From NCBI GenBank assembly GCA_035772405.1, contig JAYKKM010000005.1, forward strand, positions 1,779,501-1,843,500: a stretch of 64,000 nucleotides of DNA, given 5' to 3'. Below, in pieces: positions 53,201 to 59,226 of this stretch. Source of the stretch: Chrysogorgia sp. JL179-B06. Lineage: Eukaryota > Cnidaria > Anthozoa > Scleralcyonacea > Chrysogorgiidae. A program made the position numbers and the translations under genes. The notes beneath the pieces were generated by a model. It was not told the origin of the DNA. It searched no databases and saw nothing but the letters and a program-made list of their open reading frames with translations. Position 1 is the stretch's first letter. The number at the start of each line of letters is the position of its first letter.

Positions 53201-53804
53201 TCAGACCCTTCATACTGTTGCGCAGCTCCTTTGGCAACGCAATGTAGCTACTCCCATGCAAAGGTCTGTAAATAGCGACGTTAACGTAGTGTGCATCTAT
53301 TTTGTCGATAGTCCATCCAGACCCCTCAGATAACCACCCAGCTATCCGCGTCAAAATCTGCTCCGACCCACGATTGGCGACACCCTCGATGTCATGCTCG
53401 TTAATGACGACAAACGTTTCGCTGTTAAAGTAGGCAGTTTTGTATGTGGTCTTATTGAGTTCTAAAACTTTCTCAAAAGTGACTTTGACTGTCTCCACCA
53501 CTTTCATTCCGTTGGTCTCACCTAGTTCACGTCTCAAAAGGTTGGTGACAGCACTTCTACTACCATTTACCTGATTGATGTCTCTGTCGTCAATTACCTC
53601 GACTCCATAAGACCTTGTGAACCCCCTCAGTGCTCGATCCAACAAATGTGTTGACGGTGTGAGGTCTTCGACTAGACGTTGTCCCTCCTGATCTCTAAAG
53701 AAGCCGTGAACGTTGGTCGCTTCATCTGTTAGTGAATTGACAACGGCTGCACTCGTCTTATGCGCCCGTCTTTTTGTCAGTGGGTTTTTCACAGTCCGAC
53801 TCAT
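50211..53804 (-). CDS. PolB: Protein-primed family B DNA polymerase
   Basis: 1197 residues, ATG at 53802-53804. It replicates the element from its termini. Exonuclease motifs: YADFE (D383, E385), FHNLRGYDSHF (N529, D534) and YLKSDVLLLAD (Y672, D676). Polymerase motifs: DANNLYG (772-778), KLMNNSVFGK (934-943) and FTDTDS (1033-1038, catalytic aspartates 1035 and 1037). Between Exo I and II is a Cys/His module (C481, C484, DHCH 497-500, H510, C513) of the endonuclease VII/HNH type, common in Polinton polymerases. Upstream sits a C2H2-like finger (CRYCLQC...H...C, 327-347). The roughly 200 N-terminal residues may hold the terminal-protein region, which is inference. All catalytic residues are present. 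It overlaps a stop-free frame at its 3' end (see 50029-50262). Confidence 0.96.
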   Translation of the reverse strand: MSRTVKNPLTKRRAHKTSAAVVNSLTDEATNVHGFFRDQEGQRLVEDLTPSTHLLDRALRGFTRSYGVEVIDDRDINQVNGSRSAVTNLLRRELGETNGMKVVETVKVTFEKVLELNKTTYKTAYFNSETFVVINEHDIEGVANRGSEQILTRIAGWLSEGSGWTIDKIDAHYVNVAIYRPLHGSSYIALPKELRNSMKGLINVNNDDDNECFRWCHLAHKFPVGKHSDRTSKYARHVGELNYDGIDFPVSVKDYNKIEKANDISINVFGYENKQPFPVHVSKEACPDHMDLLLITNDVGNKHYVYIRDFNKFMYRQTEHKARKHFCRYCLQCFSRADVLESHVEVCLVINGKQAIKMPQKGAKVKYENFSRQLNVPFVVYADFEAITQKVHTKKLSSECSYTNAYQRHVDCGYGYKLVCCYDNEYSKPVKVYRGENAVNKFIGEMLEIVEYCKETSESHFNKEMILTDTDKKNFDEAKSCHICSVEYTSADVRVRDHCHVSGKYRGSAHRDCNVNFKLTDKIPVIFHNLRGYDSHFIMQEIGKFGQDINVIPNNMEKYMAFMLGKNLVFLDSFQFMGSGLDNLVKNLPRDAFKYTSEVFRETGLALMTRKGVYPYDYMDSFEKFDERELPSKKDFYSVLNDEHITEEMHERAIDVWDYFDVESMGEYHDLYLKSDVLLLADVFENFRKTCHREYKLDPCHYFTSPGLAWDAMLKMTGVELELLSDIDMFQFVELGMRGGVSYICNRHGVANNKYMKGYDKAQESKYLMYLDANNLYGWAMSRSLPTGGFKWLTEKEIKKVNLHDYHDGSEKGLLLEVDLEYPAHLHDLHNDYPVAPEKMEITVDMLSEYCTKIKNKFNVSVGGVKKLVTNLMDKKKYVCHYGNLQLYVDLGLKINKIHRVLQFDQSKWLGKYIDFNTVKRTAAKNAFEKDFFKLMNNSVFGKTMENLRKRVDVRLVTTEKKLEKLVSKPTFVSCKIFSENLVAVHKVKETLTLNRPAYVGMCILDLSKTLMYDFHYNYIMKKYSSDTCRLHFTDTDSLLYSIKTGDVYSDFMEEREKFDNSDYPADNPFAFKENKKVIGKMKDECAGTPIIEFVGLRSKMYSYLKEDGGGGKTAKGIRKNIIKKVIRHEDYKSVLLEQKQLRHTMKTIRSVKHQLGSYEINKVSLSCFDDKRYLLENGIDSYAYGHKNVVARTPTN

Positions 53805-53810
53805 TGGCTT

Positions 53811-54383
53811 CTATATACTACACTTATTTATTTTTTTCCTAAACCACTCGTCGTAATAATTGTCGCCACTTTCACACCATCCCAGCTTTGGGTACACCAC
53901 CCCAAACAGATTGTTGTCAAACAAGTCTTTCACCTTCCCGTCTTTGAGGTCTGACACCTTCTTGAGTGTCTCGACTCGTCTTCTATGACACAACCTAATA
54001 ATGTAGTACCCGTATCTGCTGACGTTTCTACCCTTTATCAAATTGCATGAGTACAACACATTGACAACTTTCAAGAAGTCCTCTTTTATCAACTCAAGGT
54101 GCTCACCCTTCACAACGTTCCGTAGTCTCCTCCCCATCCACCAAGACCGTTTGTGAACGCTTTTTAATCGCGTGAGTCTCATGTCACTATAACTCTGAAT
54201 GTAGCCCCATTCGATGTCGCCACACTTTGGACACGCGTACCCACCACAGTCACTTACGTTTTTCACAACGTCACAATCCGAGCAGTGGTGAATTCTGGGG
54301 GTGTCTCCACACTCAATTTGCGTCTCACTCGCGATCTCATCAATTGTCAAGCCATAACTCATCTGCCTCATAAGTTTGTCCAT
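53811..54383 (-). CDS. Zinc-ribbon protein, possible late transcription factor (VLTF3-like)
   Basis: 190 residues from the ATG at 54383; a GTG precedes it. A four-Cys ribbon (CSDC ... CPKC, about residues 36-57) is followed by a basic segment KRSWWMGRRLRNV and a helical half with RYGYYIIRLCHRR and NNLFGVVYPKLG. Poxvirus-type late factors (A2L/VLTF3) are found in several large DNA viruses and virophage-like elements, with a zinc ribbon and a conserved C-terminal part; the resemblance here is only general. It ends 7 bp before the PolB ATG, so the two are probably cotranscribed. Confidence 0.5.
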   Translation of the reverse strand: MDKLMRQMSYGLTIDEIASETQIECGDTPRIHHCSDCDVVKNVSDCGGYACPKCGDIEWGYIQSYSDMRLTRLKSVHKRSWWMGRRLRNVVKGEHLELIKEDFLKVVNVLYSCNLIKGRNVSRYGYYIIRLCHRRRVETLKKVSDLKDGKVKDLFDNNLFGVVYPKLGWCESGDNYYDEWFRKKINKCSI

Positions 54384-54408
54384 CACTCTTATACTACTCC
54401 AACATTTT

Positions 54409-54828
54409 TTATCGAGTTAGCACCCACACTGCTATTCCACTACTCAAATCTAACACACCAACAAACAATAATTGGTATTCCTTCATTTCCGCACTCGGTT
54501 GGTAGTAATCCGCAATCTTCGGGAGGTCAGTGAACACTCGTCCGCTGTACTGAATAGTCATTACGCTTCTAAGTTCTTCCAACGCATGGTTTGTGTCATT
54601 GATGTCAGCATTAGCATCAGAGAGCCGTTGTCGCAAACGCTGGATCTTATCTTTCTTAGCGACTTCATTCTCATACCACACTTCTTTCGCACTGGCTAAC
54701 TGTTCCAACGCATGGTTGTGCCTTTTCATCTCGGTCTCATAGCCTGTGTGATTAAACTTTGAAAACATAAAGCCAGCGCCTGCAAAAGCCACTGCATTAA
54801 ATATCCCTCCAGCCACAACACTCACCAT
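54409..54828 (-). CDS. Membrane protein with central coiled coil
   Basis: 139 residues. N-terminal hydrophobic helix (MVSVVAGGIFNAVAFAGAGF), then about 70 residues of heptad-like charged helix (ENEVAKKDKIQRLRQRLSDA), a DLPKIADYYQPS turn, and a C-terminal hydrophobic segment (LLFVGVLDLSSGIAVWV). Two membrane anchors bracket a coiled coil. I recall proteins of this design in other cnidarian Polintons, without a known role. It could be a virion membrane or scaffold component, which is inference. Confidence 0.7.
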   Translation of the reverse strand: MVSVVAGGIFNAVAFAGAGFMFSKFNHTGYETEMKRHNHALEQLASAKEVWYENEVAKKDKIQRLRQRLSDANADINDTNHALEELRSVMTIQYSGRVFTDLPKIADYYQPSAEMKEYQLLFVGVLDLSSGIAVWVLTR

Positions 54829-54832
54829 TAAC

Positions 54833-55075
54833 TTACGTTGATTTGAATGGGTCTGTCGGTATCCACTTTTTCGATTGCATCCATTTTACTAACAACGTTC
54901 CTGCGCCAACAGCTGCAGCAAGTTTCACTGTGCCCTTCACAGTCTCTGGCGTTCCCAATGGTTCTCCCAAAGCCTTTTTAGAAATCATACTCACTGCCAC
55001 AGCACCAGTCGTAACAAGTAGCGCATCGTACAATTCGTTCATAAGTTCTTTTCGATCGATCGCAGTCATATACAT
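54833..55075 (-). CDS. Small two-helix membrane protein
   Basis: 80 residues: an amphipathic start (AIDRKELMNELYDALL), hydrophobic helix (VTTGAVAVSMI), linker with GEPLGTPETVKG, second helix (LAAAVGAGTLLVKWM) and a charged tail. It follows the coiled-coil gene by 4 bp. Its function is unknown. Position and composition group it with the neighbouring membrane proteins. Confidence 0.65.
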   Translation of the reverse strand: MYMTAIDRKELMNELYDALLVTTGAVAVSMISKKALGEPLGTPETVKGTVKLAAAVGAGTLLVKWMQSKKWIPTDPFKST

Positions 55076-55090
55076 TGTCGTGTGTTTTGT

Positions 55091-55432
55091 TTAAGAATCA
55101 AATGTGTCTAACGCTGGACGACGAGTTCTACAACTTTCTGACACAGCTGGTGCAGTACTCACAGGCTCTAGTCGTGTCTCTTTTTCACTGCTAATTGTGT
55201 ACCATAACGAAGCACCAGCGATGATTACACCAAGTGTTCCGACAACATATCCATAACCCCACTCACCACCCTGTTCTTCGTTGACTATCATTTCACGCAT
55301 TTTCTTTTCTTTCGCAGCTTTCGATATCTCAGCCAACTTTTTACCAGCAGCGACGCGCTTTGGGTCCTTCACCTTGACACTTTTCACATCAGCCGTGATC
55401 TTAGCGTCAGCCGTCTGTGAGTCCTCAACCAT
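55091..55432 (-). CDS. Single-pass membrane protein with basic N-terminus
   Basis: 113 residues. A Lys-rich segment DPKRVAAGKKLAEISKAAKE lies before one hydrophobic helix (YVVGTLGVIIAGASLWYTI) and a short polar C-terminus. DPK.VAAGK.LAE is a motif I associate with Polinton proteins of unknown role. It is the first gene of minus block 1 and shares its upstream region with the plus-strand gene at 55565. Confidence 0.65.
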   Translation of the reverse strand: MVEDSQTADAKITADVKSVKVKDPKRVAAGKKLAEISKAAKEKKMREMIVNEEQGGEWGYGYVVGTLGVIIAGASLWYTISSEKETRLEPVSTAPAVSESCRTRRPALDTFDS

Positions 55433-55458
55433 CTAATACACTATCACGTGTTATCTTA

Positions 55459-55514
55459 CTCACAGATGACCTCACAGGTGTCTCACAGTTGACCTCACAG
55501 GTATCTCACAGTTC
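55459..55514. promoter_or_regulatory. Divergent promoter region with five CTCACAG repeats
   Basis: CTCACAGATGAC, CTCACAGGTGT, CTCACAGTTGAC, CTCACAGGTAT and CTCACAGTTCC follow each other without gaps in the 132-bp space between genes reading left (55432) and right (55565). Such an array, placed between divergent transcription units, is a candidate binding site for an element-encoded regulator such as one of the zinc-finger proteins. Downstream, AAAAAAATTAGGATTTTTTC is A/T-rich. Confidence 0.5.
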
Positions 55515-55564
55515 CAGACCAAACGCGCTAAAAAAATTAGGATTTTTTCTGGGAGTATAACATA

Positions 55565-56335
55565 ATGACTCAAGTCCAAGACATCGCAGAAGAGATGACT
55601 CAAGACCAAGCCCGTCAAGAAGAGGAGATCGACGCAATGCGGAGAATGTCCTTTGTCGATGCGTCTACCCCACAAGGCGCCTCTGGACCTAACGTCTTAA
55701 AAGGGTACTCGCAAGTCTTCAAGTTGTGCGACCCCGATCGTAGAAACGAAGAGGTGTCGAGACAATTTGGTGCCCAGATTCTCTATACAAAGTTCGCTCA
55801 CGAGGCTTGGGTCGAGCTTGATGAAGTTAGAGCCAACAGGATGGTTAACGAACTAGCCAAGATGATCCCTGTGTGGTGCTACTCACCATTCAAACGTCTC
55901 ACGCTAGCGAGTAGCCACTACTTGAGCAACCCTTGCGAGTCCGCCGCTACACTACTCGGTAACTACCTCGAAGTGTTCTTGATGACCCTTCTATGGAAAC
56001 CATGCTCAACCAAAGCCAAAGCGTGGCTAGAGCTCGCCGCAAATTGTGACGTCAACGTTTGTAGGGTGGGATGTAATGAAATAGTGGGTGCGGGCGATAT
56101 TATGAGTCACATACTCTCACACACTCACCTGGATTTTGCGCACGGCGGCGCGTCGTACAATTGTTACCCATGTGGTGTGGTTACCAACAACCCAATGCAT
56201 CGCTCAAGACATGAGAGCTCGAGGTCCCATCTTAAAAACTTAGAGCTTCAGCGGATATTTAACAACGAGCAACAGTTGCCGCAACAGGAGAGAACATCTC
56301 TCTGGAGGTATAGTAATCATGAAGAAAGTCGGTAA
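55565..56335 (+). CDS. Zinc-finger-like protein of unknown function
   Basis: 256 residues. The acidic Gln/Glu-rich start (MTQVQDIAEEMTQDQARQEE) is followed by an alpha-helical middle (residues 50-160). Two Cys/His clusters follow: CRVGC...H...H.H (about 172-195) and CYPC...H..RHESSRSH (about 202-226), C2H2-like with unusual spacing. I do not recognise the family. The last 17 bp overlap the thymidine kinase start, suggesting a common transcript. A role in transcription or host interaction is possible but unproven. Confidence 0.7.
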   Translation: MTQVQDIAEEMTQDQARQEEEIDAMRRMSFVDASTPQGASGPNVLKGYSQVFKLCDPDRRNEEVSRQFGAQILYTKFAHEAWVELDEVRANRMVNELAKMIPVWCYSPFKRLTLASSHYLSNPCESAATLLGNYLEVFLMTLLWKPCSTKAKAWLELAANCDVNVCRVGCNEIVGAGDIMSHILSHTHLDFAHGGASYNCYPCGVVTNNPMHRSRHESSRSHLKNLELQRIFNNEQQLPQQERTSLWRYSNHEESR

Positions 56336-56888
56336 ACTAGAAATCGTGATTGGTCCCATGTTCGCAGGAAAAACGACAGAGACTCTCCGCAGGTTAGTCA
56401 CGTTAAGTAAGTCAGGGCTCAAAGTCCTTTACATGAACAACACAGGCGATACTAGGCGAACTGACCACGCGTTCTCCACACATCGTCAGACCATTGTTGT
56501 CGGATCAGACAGTTTACCTGCGAAGTTAATCACCAACCTTCCGAGTTCCCCCGAGATAGCCGATTATGACGTCATCGGAATTGACGAAGGTCATTGGTAC
56601 TCTGATCTGTCAGTTATTCGTGAATACATTAAAGCTGGCATTCACGTCATTATTTGTGGTCTCATAACAACAGAGCATTTAAAAAGACTTGGTGAGCTCG
56701 ACACGTTGTTCCCAATGGCAGACGACATCACATTTCTAAAAGCATATTGCGCCGTTTGTCGCGACACTTACGGAACAACTGTTGAAGCGCCATTCAATTG
56801 GAGATACAACCCAGGGCCATCATTCGTTGGTGGTGCTGAGCAATATCGCGCAGTGTGCAGACGTCATCATCCTTCCACACAAAATTAG
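56319..56888 (+). CDS. TK: Thymidine kinase, type II
   Basis: 189 residues, a normal length for this family. It phosphorylates thymidine with ATP for nucleotide salvage. P-loop GPMFAGKTTE (12-21), D43..R46 and THR (54-56) in the phosphate-contact region, IDEGH (88-92) with E90 as the expected general base, CGLITTEHLKR (113-123) in the lasso entry, zinc ligands CAVC (144-147) and C180/H183, and the substrate lasso VGGAEQYRAVC (170-180). The usual DEGQFF is DEGHWY and GLDGTF is GLITTE, so the enzyme is a divergent member. It is intact and in the element's coding style. It is not a core Polinton gene as far as I know; capture from a virus or host is inferred. Confidence 0.93.
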   Translation: MKKVGKLEIVIGPMFAGKTTETLRRLVTLSKSGLKVLYMNNTGDTRRTDHAFSTHRQTIVVGSDSLPAKLITNLPSSPEIADYDVIGIDEGHWYSDLSVIREYIKAGIHVIICGLITTEHLKRLGELDTLFPMADDITFLKAYCAVCRDTYGTTVEAPFNWRYNPGPSFVGGAEQYRAVCRRHHPSTQN

Positions 56889-57124
56889 GGGTGTTCTCGG
56901 ATACCCCACTTTTCTAAATTTAGACATTGGTCACATGAAGCGTCCAATGTATCATAGAAACATTTTTTCACACAGTGGTCATAGGGTTTGTGAAATAAAT
57001 AGAGAAAGTTTCGCAGATATTTTTTACTGAGTTAAAAACGTCTTTAAAAATGCTAGAGCAGTTGTCGCTTCAAACGTCGTCTCAACAACGAGAACGAGTG
57101 CTAACTCGACTCATTACTCGCTGT
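56889..57124. other. Spacer between convergent genes
   Basis: Separates the thymidine kinase from the Bro-N gene reading toward it. Short inverted motifs (GTGTTCTCGG, GAGAACGAGTG-like) may serve in transcript ending. No gene is seen. Confidence 0.4.
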
Positions 57125-57892
57125 CTAAAAAGTCTCTTTACAATAACGTCTCTCATGGTTACTCAACGCTGATTTATTTTTAAATTTACGAAGGCAGTGA
57201 GAGCACTGAAACCCAACGTCAAAGAGATATTTTATTACCGTGGTAATAGCGTCGTCGTACGAGTCGCACAAGAGTGTTAGATAACCAGCGGATTTGTATC
57301 TGAGCAGCAGAGACTCCTGCTCTTTGGACGTCTTACCTGTGCCACCTGGATTCTTGAACTCAATCACTAGTCCGCTGTGCTGTCGGTTTGCATTAGCAAT
57401 AATCAAGTCAGGCGTTCCACGTTGGTAGCCTTTTTTCCACGAATTTATTCTTTTACTCGAGGTGTCTTGATTCTCACCACAAGCGGCTATCAAAATAGCT
57501 TCTGGATAATATTTCCTAAGAAAACCAACAACTTTCGTATGAAGGTCGAACTCAGTGATCATTTTAAACTGATTGTGTTTGAGACCAACGCTAGCTAAAC
57601 TTTTTCTAATGCTTGGTAAGACTTCTGAGTGCACCCACCTTCCAAAGTGTTTCGCGCGCTCCAATTTACTCGAGAACGTCAGTGAGTAGACCCCAAGTTC
57701 GTTGATAAACGAGGCCTGCTCTATCTTCATTTTGCAATCAGGTTCGACGTGGTCGTTAACTGCATCTTTTGGTCGAGCGTAACCTAGAGCGCTCGCGACT
57801 TCTTTTGCTTTGAACCATATTTCACCGTTGTGATTAACCGTCGTGATTTGGTGACCATCGAAATCGAATAGTTGAAGCGCTGTGGAAGTCAT
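57125..57892 (-). CDS. Bro-N / PD-(D/E)XK nuclease / zinc-finger fusion protein
   Basis: 255 residues from the ATG at 57892; the frame is open 18 bp further but only from GTG. Residues about 5-100 form a Bro-N domain (FDFDGHQITTV, WFKAKEVASALGYARPKDAV, ELGVYSLTFSSKL, RWVHSEVLPSIRKS). About 110-215 resemble a VRR-NUC/restriction-type nuclease: GTPDLIIA...SGLVIEFKNPGG, with D and E-x-K in place. The end is a C2H2-type finger CSHCLRKFKNKSALSNHERR. Bro-N proteins bind DNA in large DNA viruses and phages. The nuclease might act in recombination, replication or defence. Confidence 0.85.
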   Translation of the reverse strand: MTSTALQLFDFDGHQITTVNHNGEIWFKAKEVASALGYARPKDAVNDHVEPDCKMKIEQASFINELGVYSLTFSSKLERAKHFGRWVHSEVLPSIRKSLASVGLKHNQFKMITEFDLHTKVVGFLRKYYPEAILIAACGENQDTSSKRINSWKKGYQRGTPDLIIANANRQHSGLVIEFKNPGGTGKTSKEQESLLLRYKSAGYLTLLCDSYDDAITTVIKYLFDVGFQCSHCLRKFKNKSALSNHERRYCKETF

Positions 57893-57919
57893 CACTATAT
57901 AGTCCTCCACGAGAAAAAA

Positions 57920-58060
57920 CTACTCGATGTGGGCGCTACGCCTTTTATAGATCTGGTTTGTTGTGTACCAATGCAGCAAATACGTTTTATTAGTCTTCAG
58001 TTTTCTACGTCGTCTGAAAAAGTTTCTAATGTTACGAACCAGTTTTCTAAGCCAACCCAT
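57920..58060 (-). CDS. 46-residue arginine-rich amphipathic peptide
   Basis: ATG at 58058-58060, TAG at 57920-57922. It begins MGWLRKLVRNIRNFF, followed by RRRRK and Lys/Tyr-rich residues. The first 20 residues make an amphipathic basic helix (W, L, V, I, F on one side). It sits 6 bp after the 68-residue gene and about 27 bp before the Bro-N ATG, within a tightly spaced minus block, which supports its being real. Adenoviruses and relatives have small basic core or membrane-lytic peptides; whether this is one is inference. Confidence 0.6.
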   Translation of the reverse strand: MGWLRKLVRNIRNFFRRRRKLKTNKTYLLHWYTTNQIYKRRSAHIE

Positions 58061-58066
58061 TTTAAC

Positions 58067-58273
58067 TTAGGTCACGTCTCCTACCACTCCTACTTTGTCT
58101 GACTCTGGTAACATAATAGGTTTGCCGTAAGTCTTTTTAGACCTCATACCAATCTCAGCGTGGAGCTCGAGAGTAACGTCACCGCGACCAAATGATCCAC
58201 CAGCTTTGAACATGTGATCAGTCGTTTTATTTATCTTATACGTTTCATGAGGTCTCGAAAAACATGCTCCCAT
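58067..58273 (-). CDS. 68-residue protein with N-myristoylation signal
   Basis: It begins MGACFSRPHE: Gly2 and Ser6 satisfy the N-myristoylation consensus, and Cys4 next to it is a usual palmitoylation position. The remainder is polar, with GGSFGRGDVTLELHAEIG. It abuts the fibre-like gene exactly (its ATG is at 58271-58273, the next gene's stop at 58274). The function is unknown; targeting to a membrane is likely if the lipid is added. Confidence 0.65.
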   Translation of the reverse strand: MGACFSRPHETYKINKTTDHMFKAGGSFGRGDVTLELHAEIGMRSKKTYGKPIMLPESDKVGVVGDVT

Positions 58274-59224
58274 TTACTTTATACCATATTCCTTCATCAT
58301 TTCTCCACCCATGATTATGATGTCTCGGTTCGTCATGTAGCCACTCACAATTTTCACACCGTAGAACTCTATCAACGATGGGTATGCATAGGGTGCGAGT
58401 GGTATTCTTGGTCGATGTATTCCAAAAATTGTTCCATAGGGTGTACCTATCTTTTTCATATTCGCTACGAAGTCTGAATCGGTTGACTTAACGTTGTTGA
58501 CTCTGACGTGCGAATTGTCCATTTGCCAGTGTATTGATATCATATGCATTTTACTTATGTCAATAATACTCGGAATAGTGCATATGCTCTCCATTACTGG
58601 GATGCTACCACCATACGCGAGTCCATTAGTCACACCAGTCTTGTACCCTATGAACTTGTCCCAACTACCATCGTCGTTTGATATAATTGTCTCCCAATTT
58701 GACCCAGCGGTGCGAGTAGGTAACCTCACTACGACAAAAATGGAAAGATCACACCACTGCATACTGGGGCAGTTAAAATGGAGACCTGACTCAAGCGGGA
58801 TTGGTGTTAACACAGGTGATAGAAAACTTTGACTTACACTGCTGATGCCGATAATAGGGCCATAAGTTGGGTTGTTTTGCACTAATTTGCTTGTTTCACC
58901 AATGGCTTTCACTTTGTTTGAACCATTGGTGTGAAATTCCACGTTTTTCAAGGCGTGTGTGCTAACGTTGAAGTCGAGCACAATGTTGTAGGACTGATTC
59001 TTGAGGAAACCTGATAATAGTCGCTCTAGAGTTCTTTTATTGGTAGCGTCTGAGTCATCAACTGGGTCTGCTACGTTTTTTATCGCTGAGCCTTGCATGT
59101 CTATTATTCCAGACATCCTTCCACCGGTCGCGCTTAATTTGGGATCTTCGTCCAGATGCCTTTTCGTTCTCTTTAGTATTTTATCGTGAGGGTCGTCAGA
59201 CTCGTACCCATAGTTTAGACTCAT
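58274..59224 (-). CDS. Fibre-like protein
   Basis: 316 residues. It opens MSLNYGYESDD, an N-terminal tag shared with the protein at 61420. Residues about 40-80 (MSGIIDMQGSAIKNVADPVD then SDATNKRTLE) follow the phage and adenovirus-type tail-fibre pattern 'l.M.gn.I.nva.P...sDAvnk'. The C-terminal 200 residues are beta-rich with WCDLSIFVVVRLPT and YGVKIVSGYM, reminiscent of a concanavalin/laminin-G fold. The likely role is a capsid-anchored attachment fibre. Confidence 0.7.
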   Translation of the reverse strand: MSLNYGYESDDPHDKILKRTKRHLDEDPKLSATGGRMSGIIDMQGSAIKNVADPVDDSDATNKRTLERLLSGFLKNQSYNIVLDFNVSTHALKNVEFHTNGSNKVKAIGETSKLVQNNPTYGPIIGISSVSQSFLSPVLTPIPLESGLHFNCPSMQWCDLSIFVVVRLPTRTAGSNWETIISNDDGSWDKFIGYKTGVTNGLAYGGSIPVMESICTIPSIIDISKMHMISIHWQMDNSHVRVNNVKSTDSDFVANMKKIGTPYGTIFGIHRPRIPLAPYAYPSLIEFYGVKIVSGYMTNRDIIIMGGEMMKEYGIK

Positions 59225-59226
59225 TA

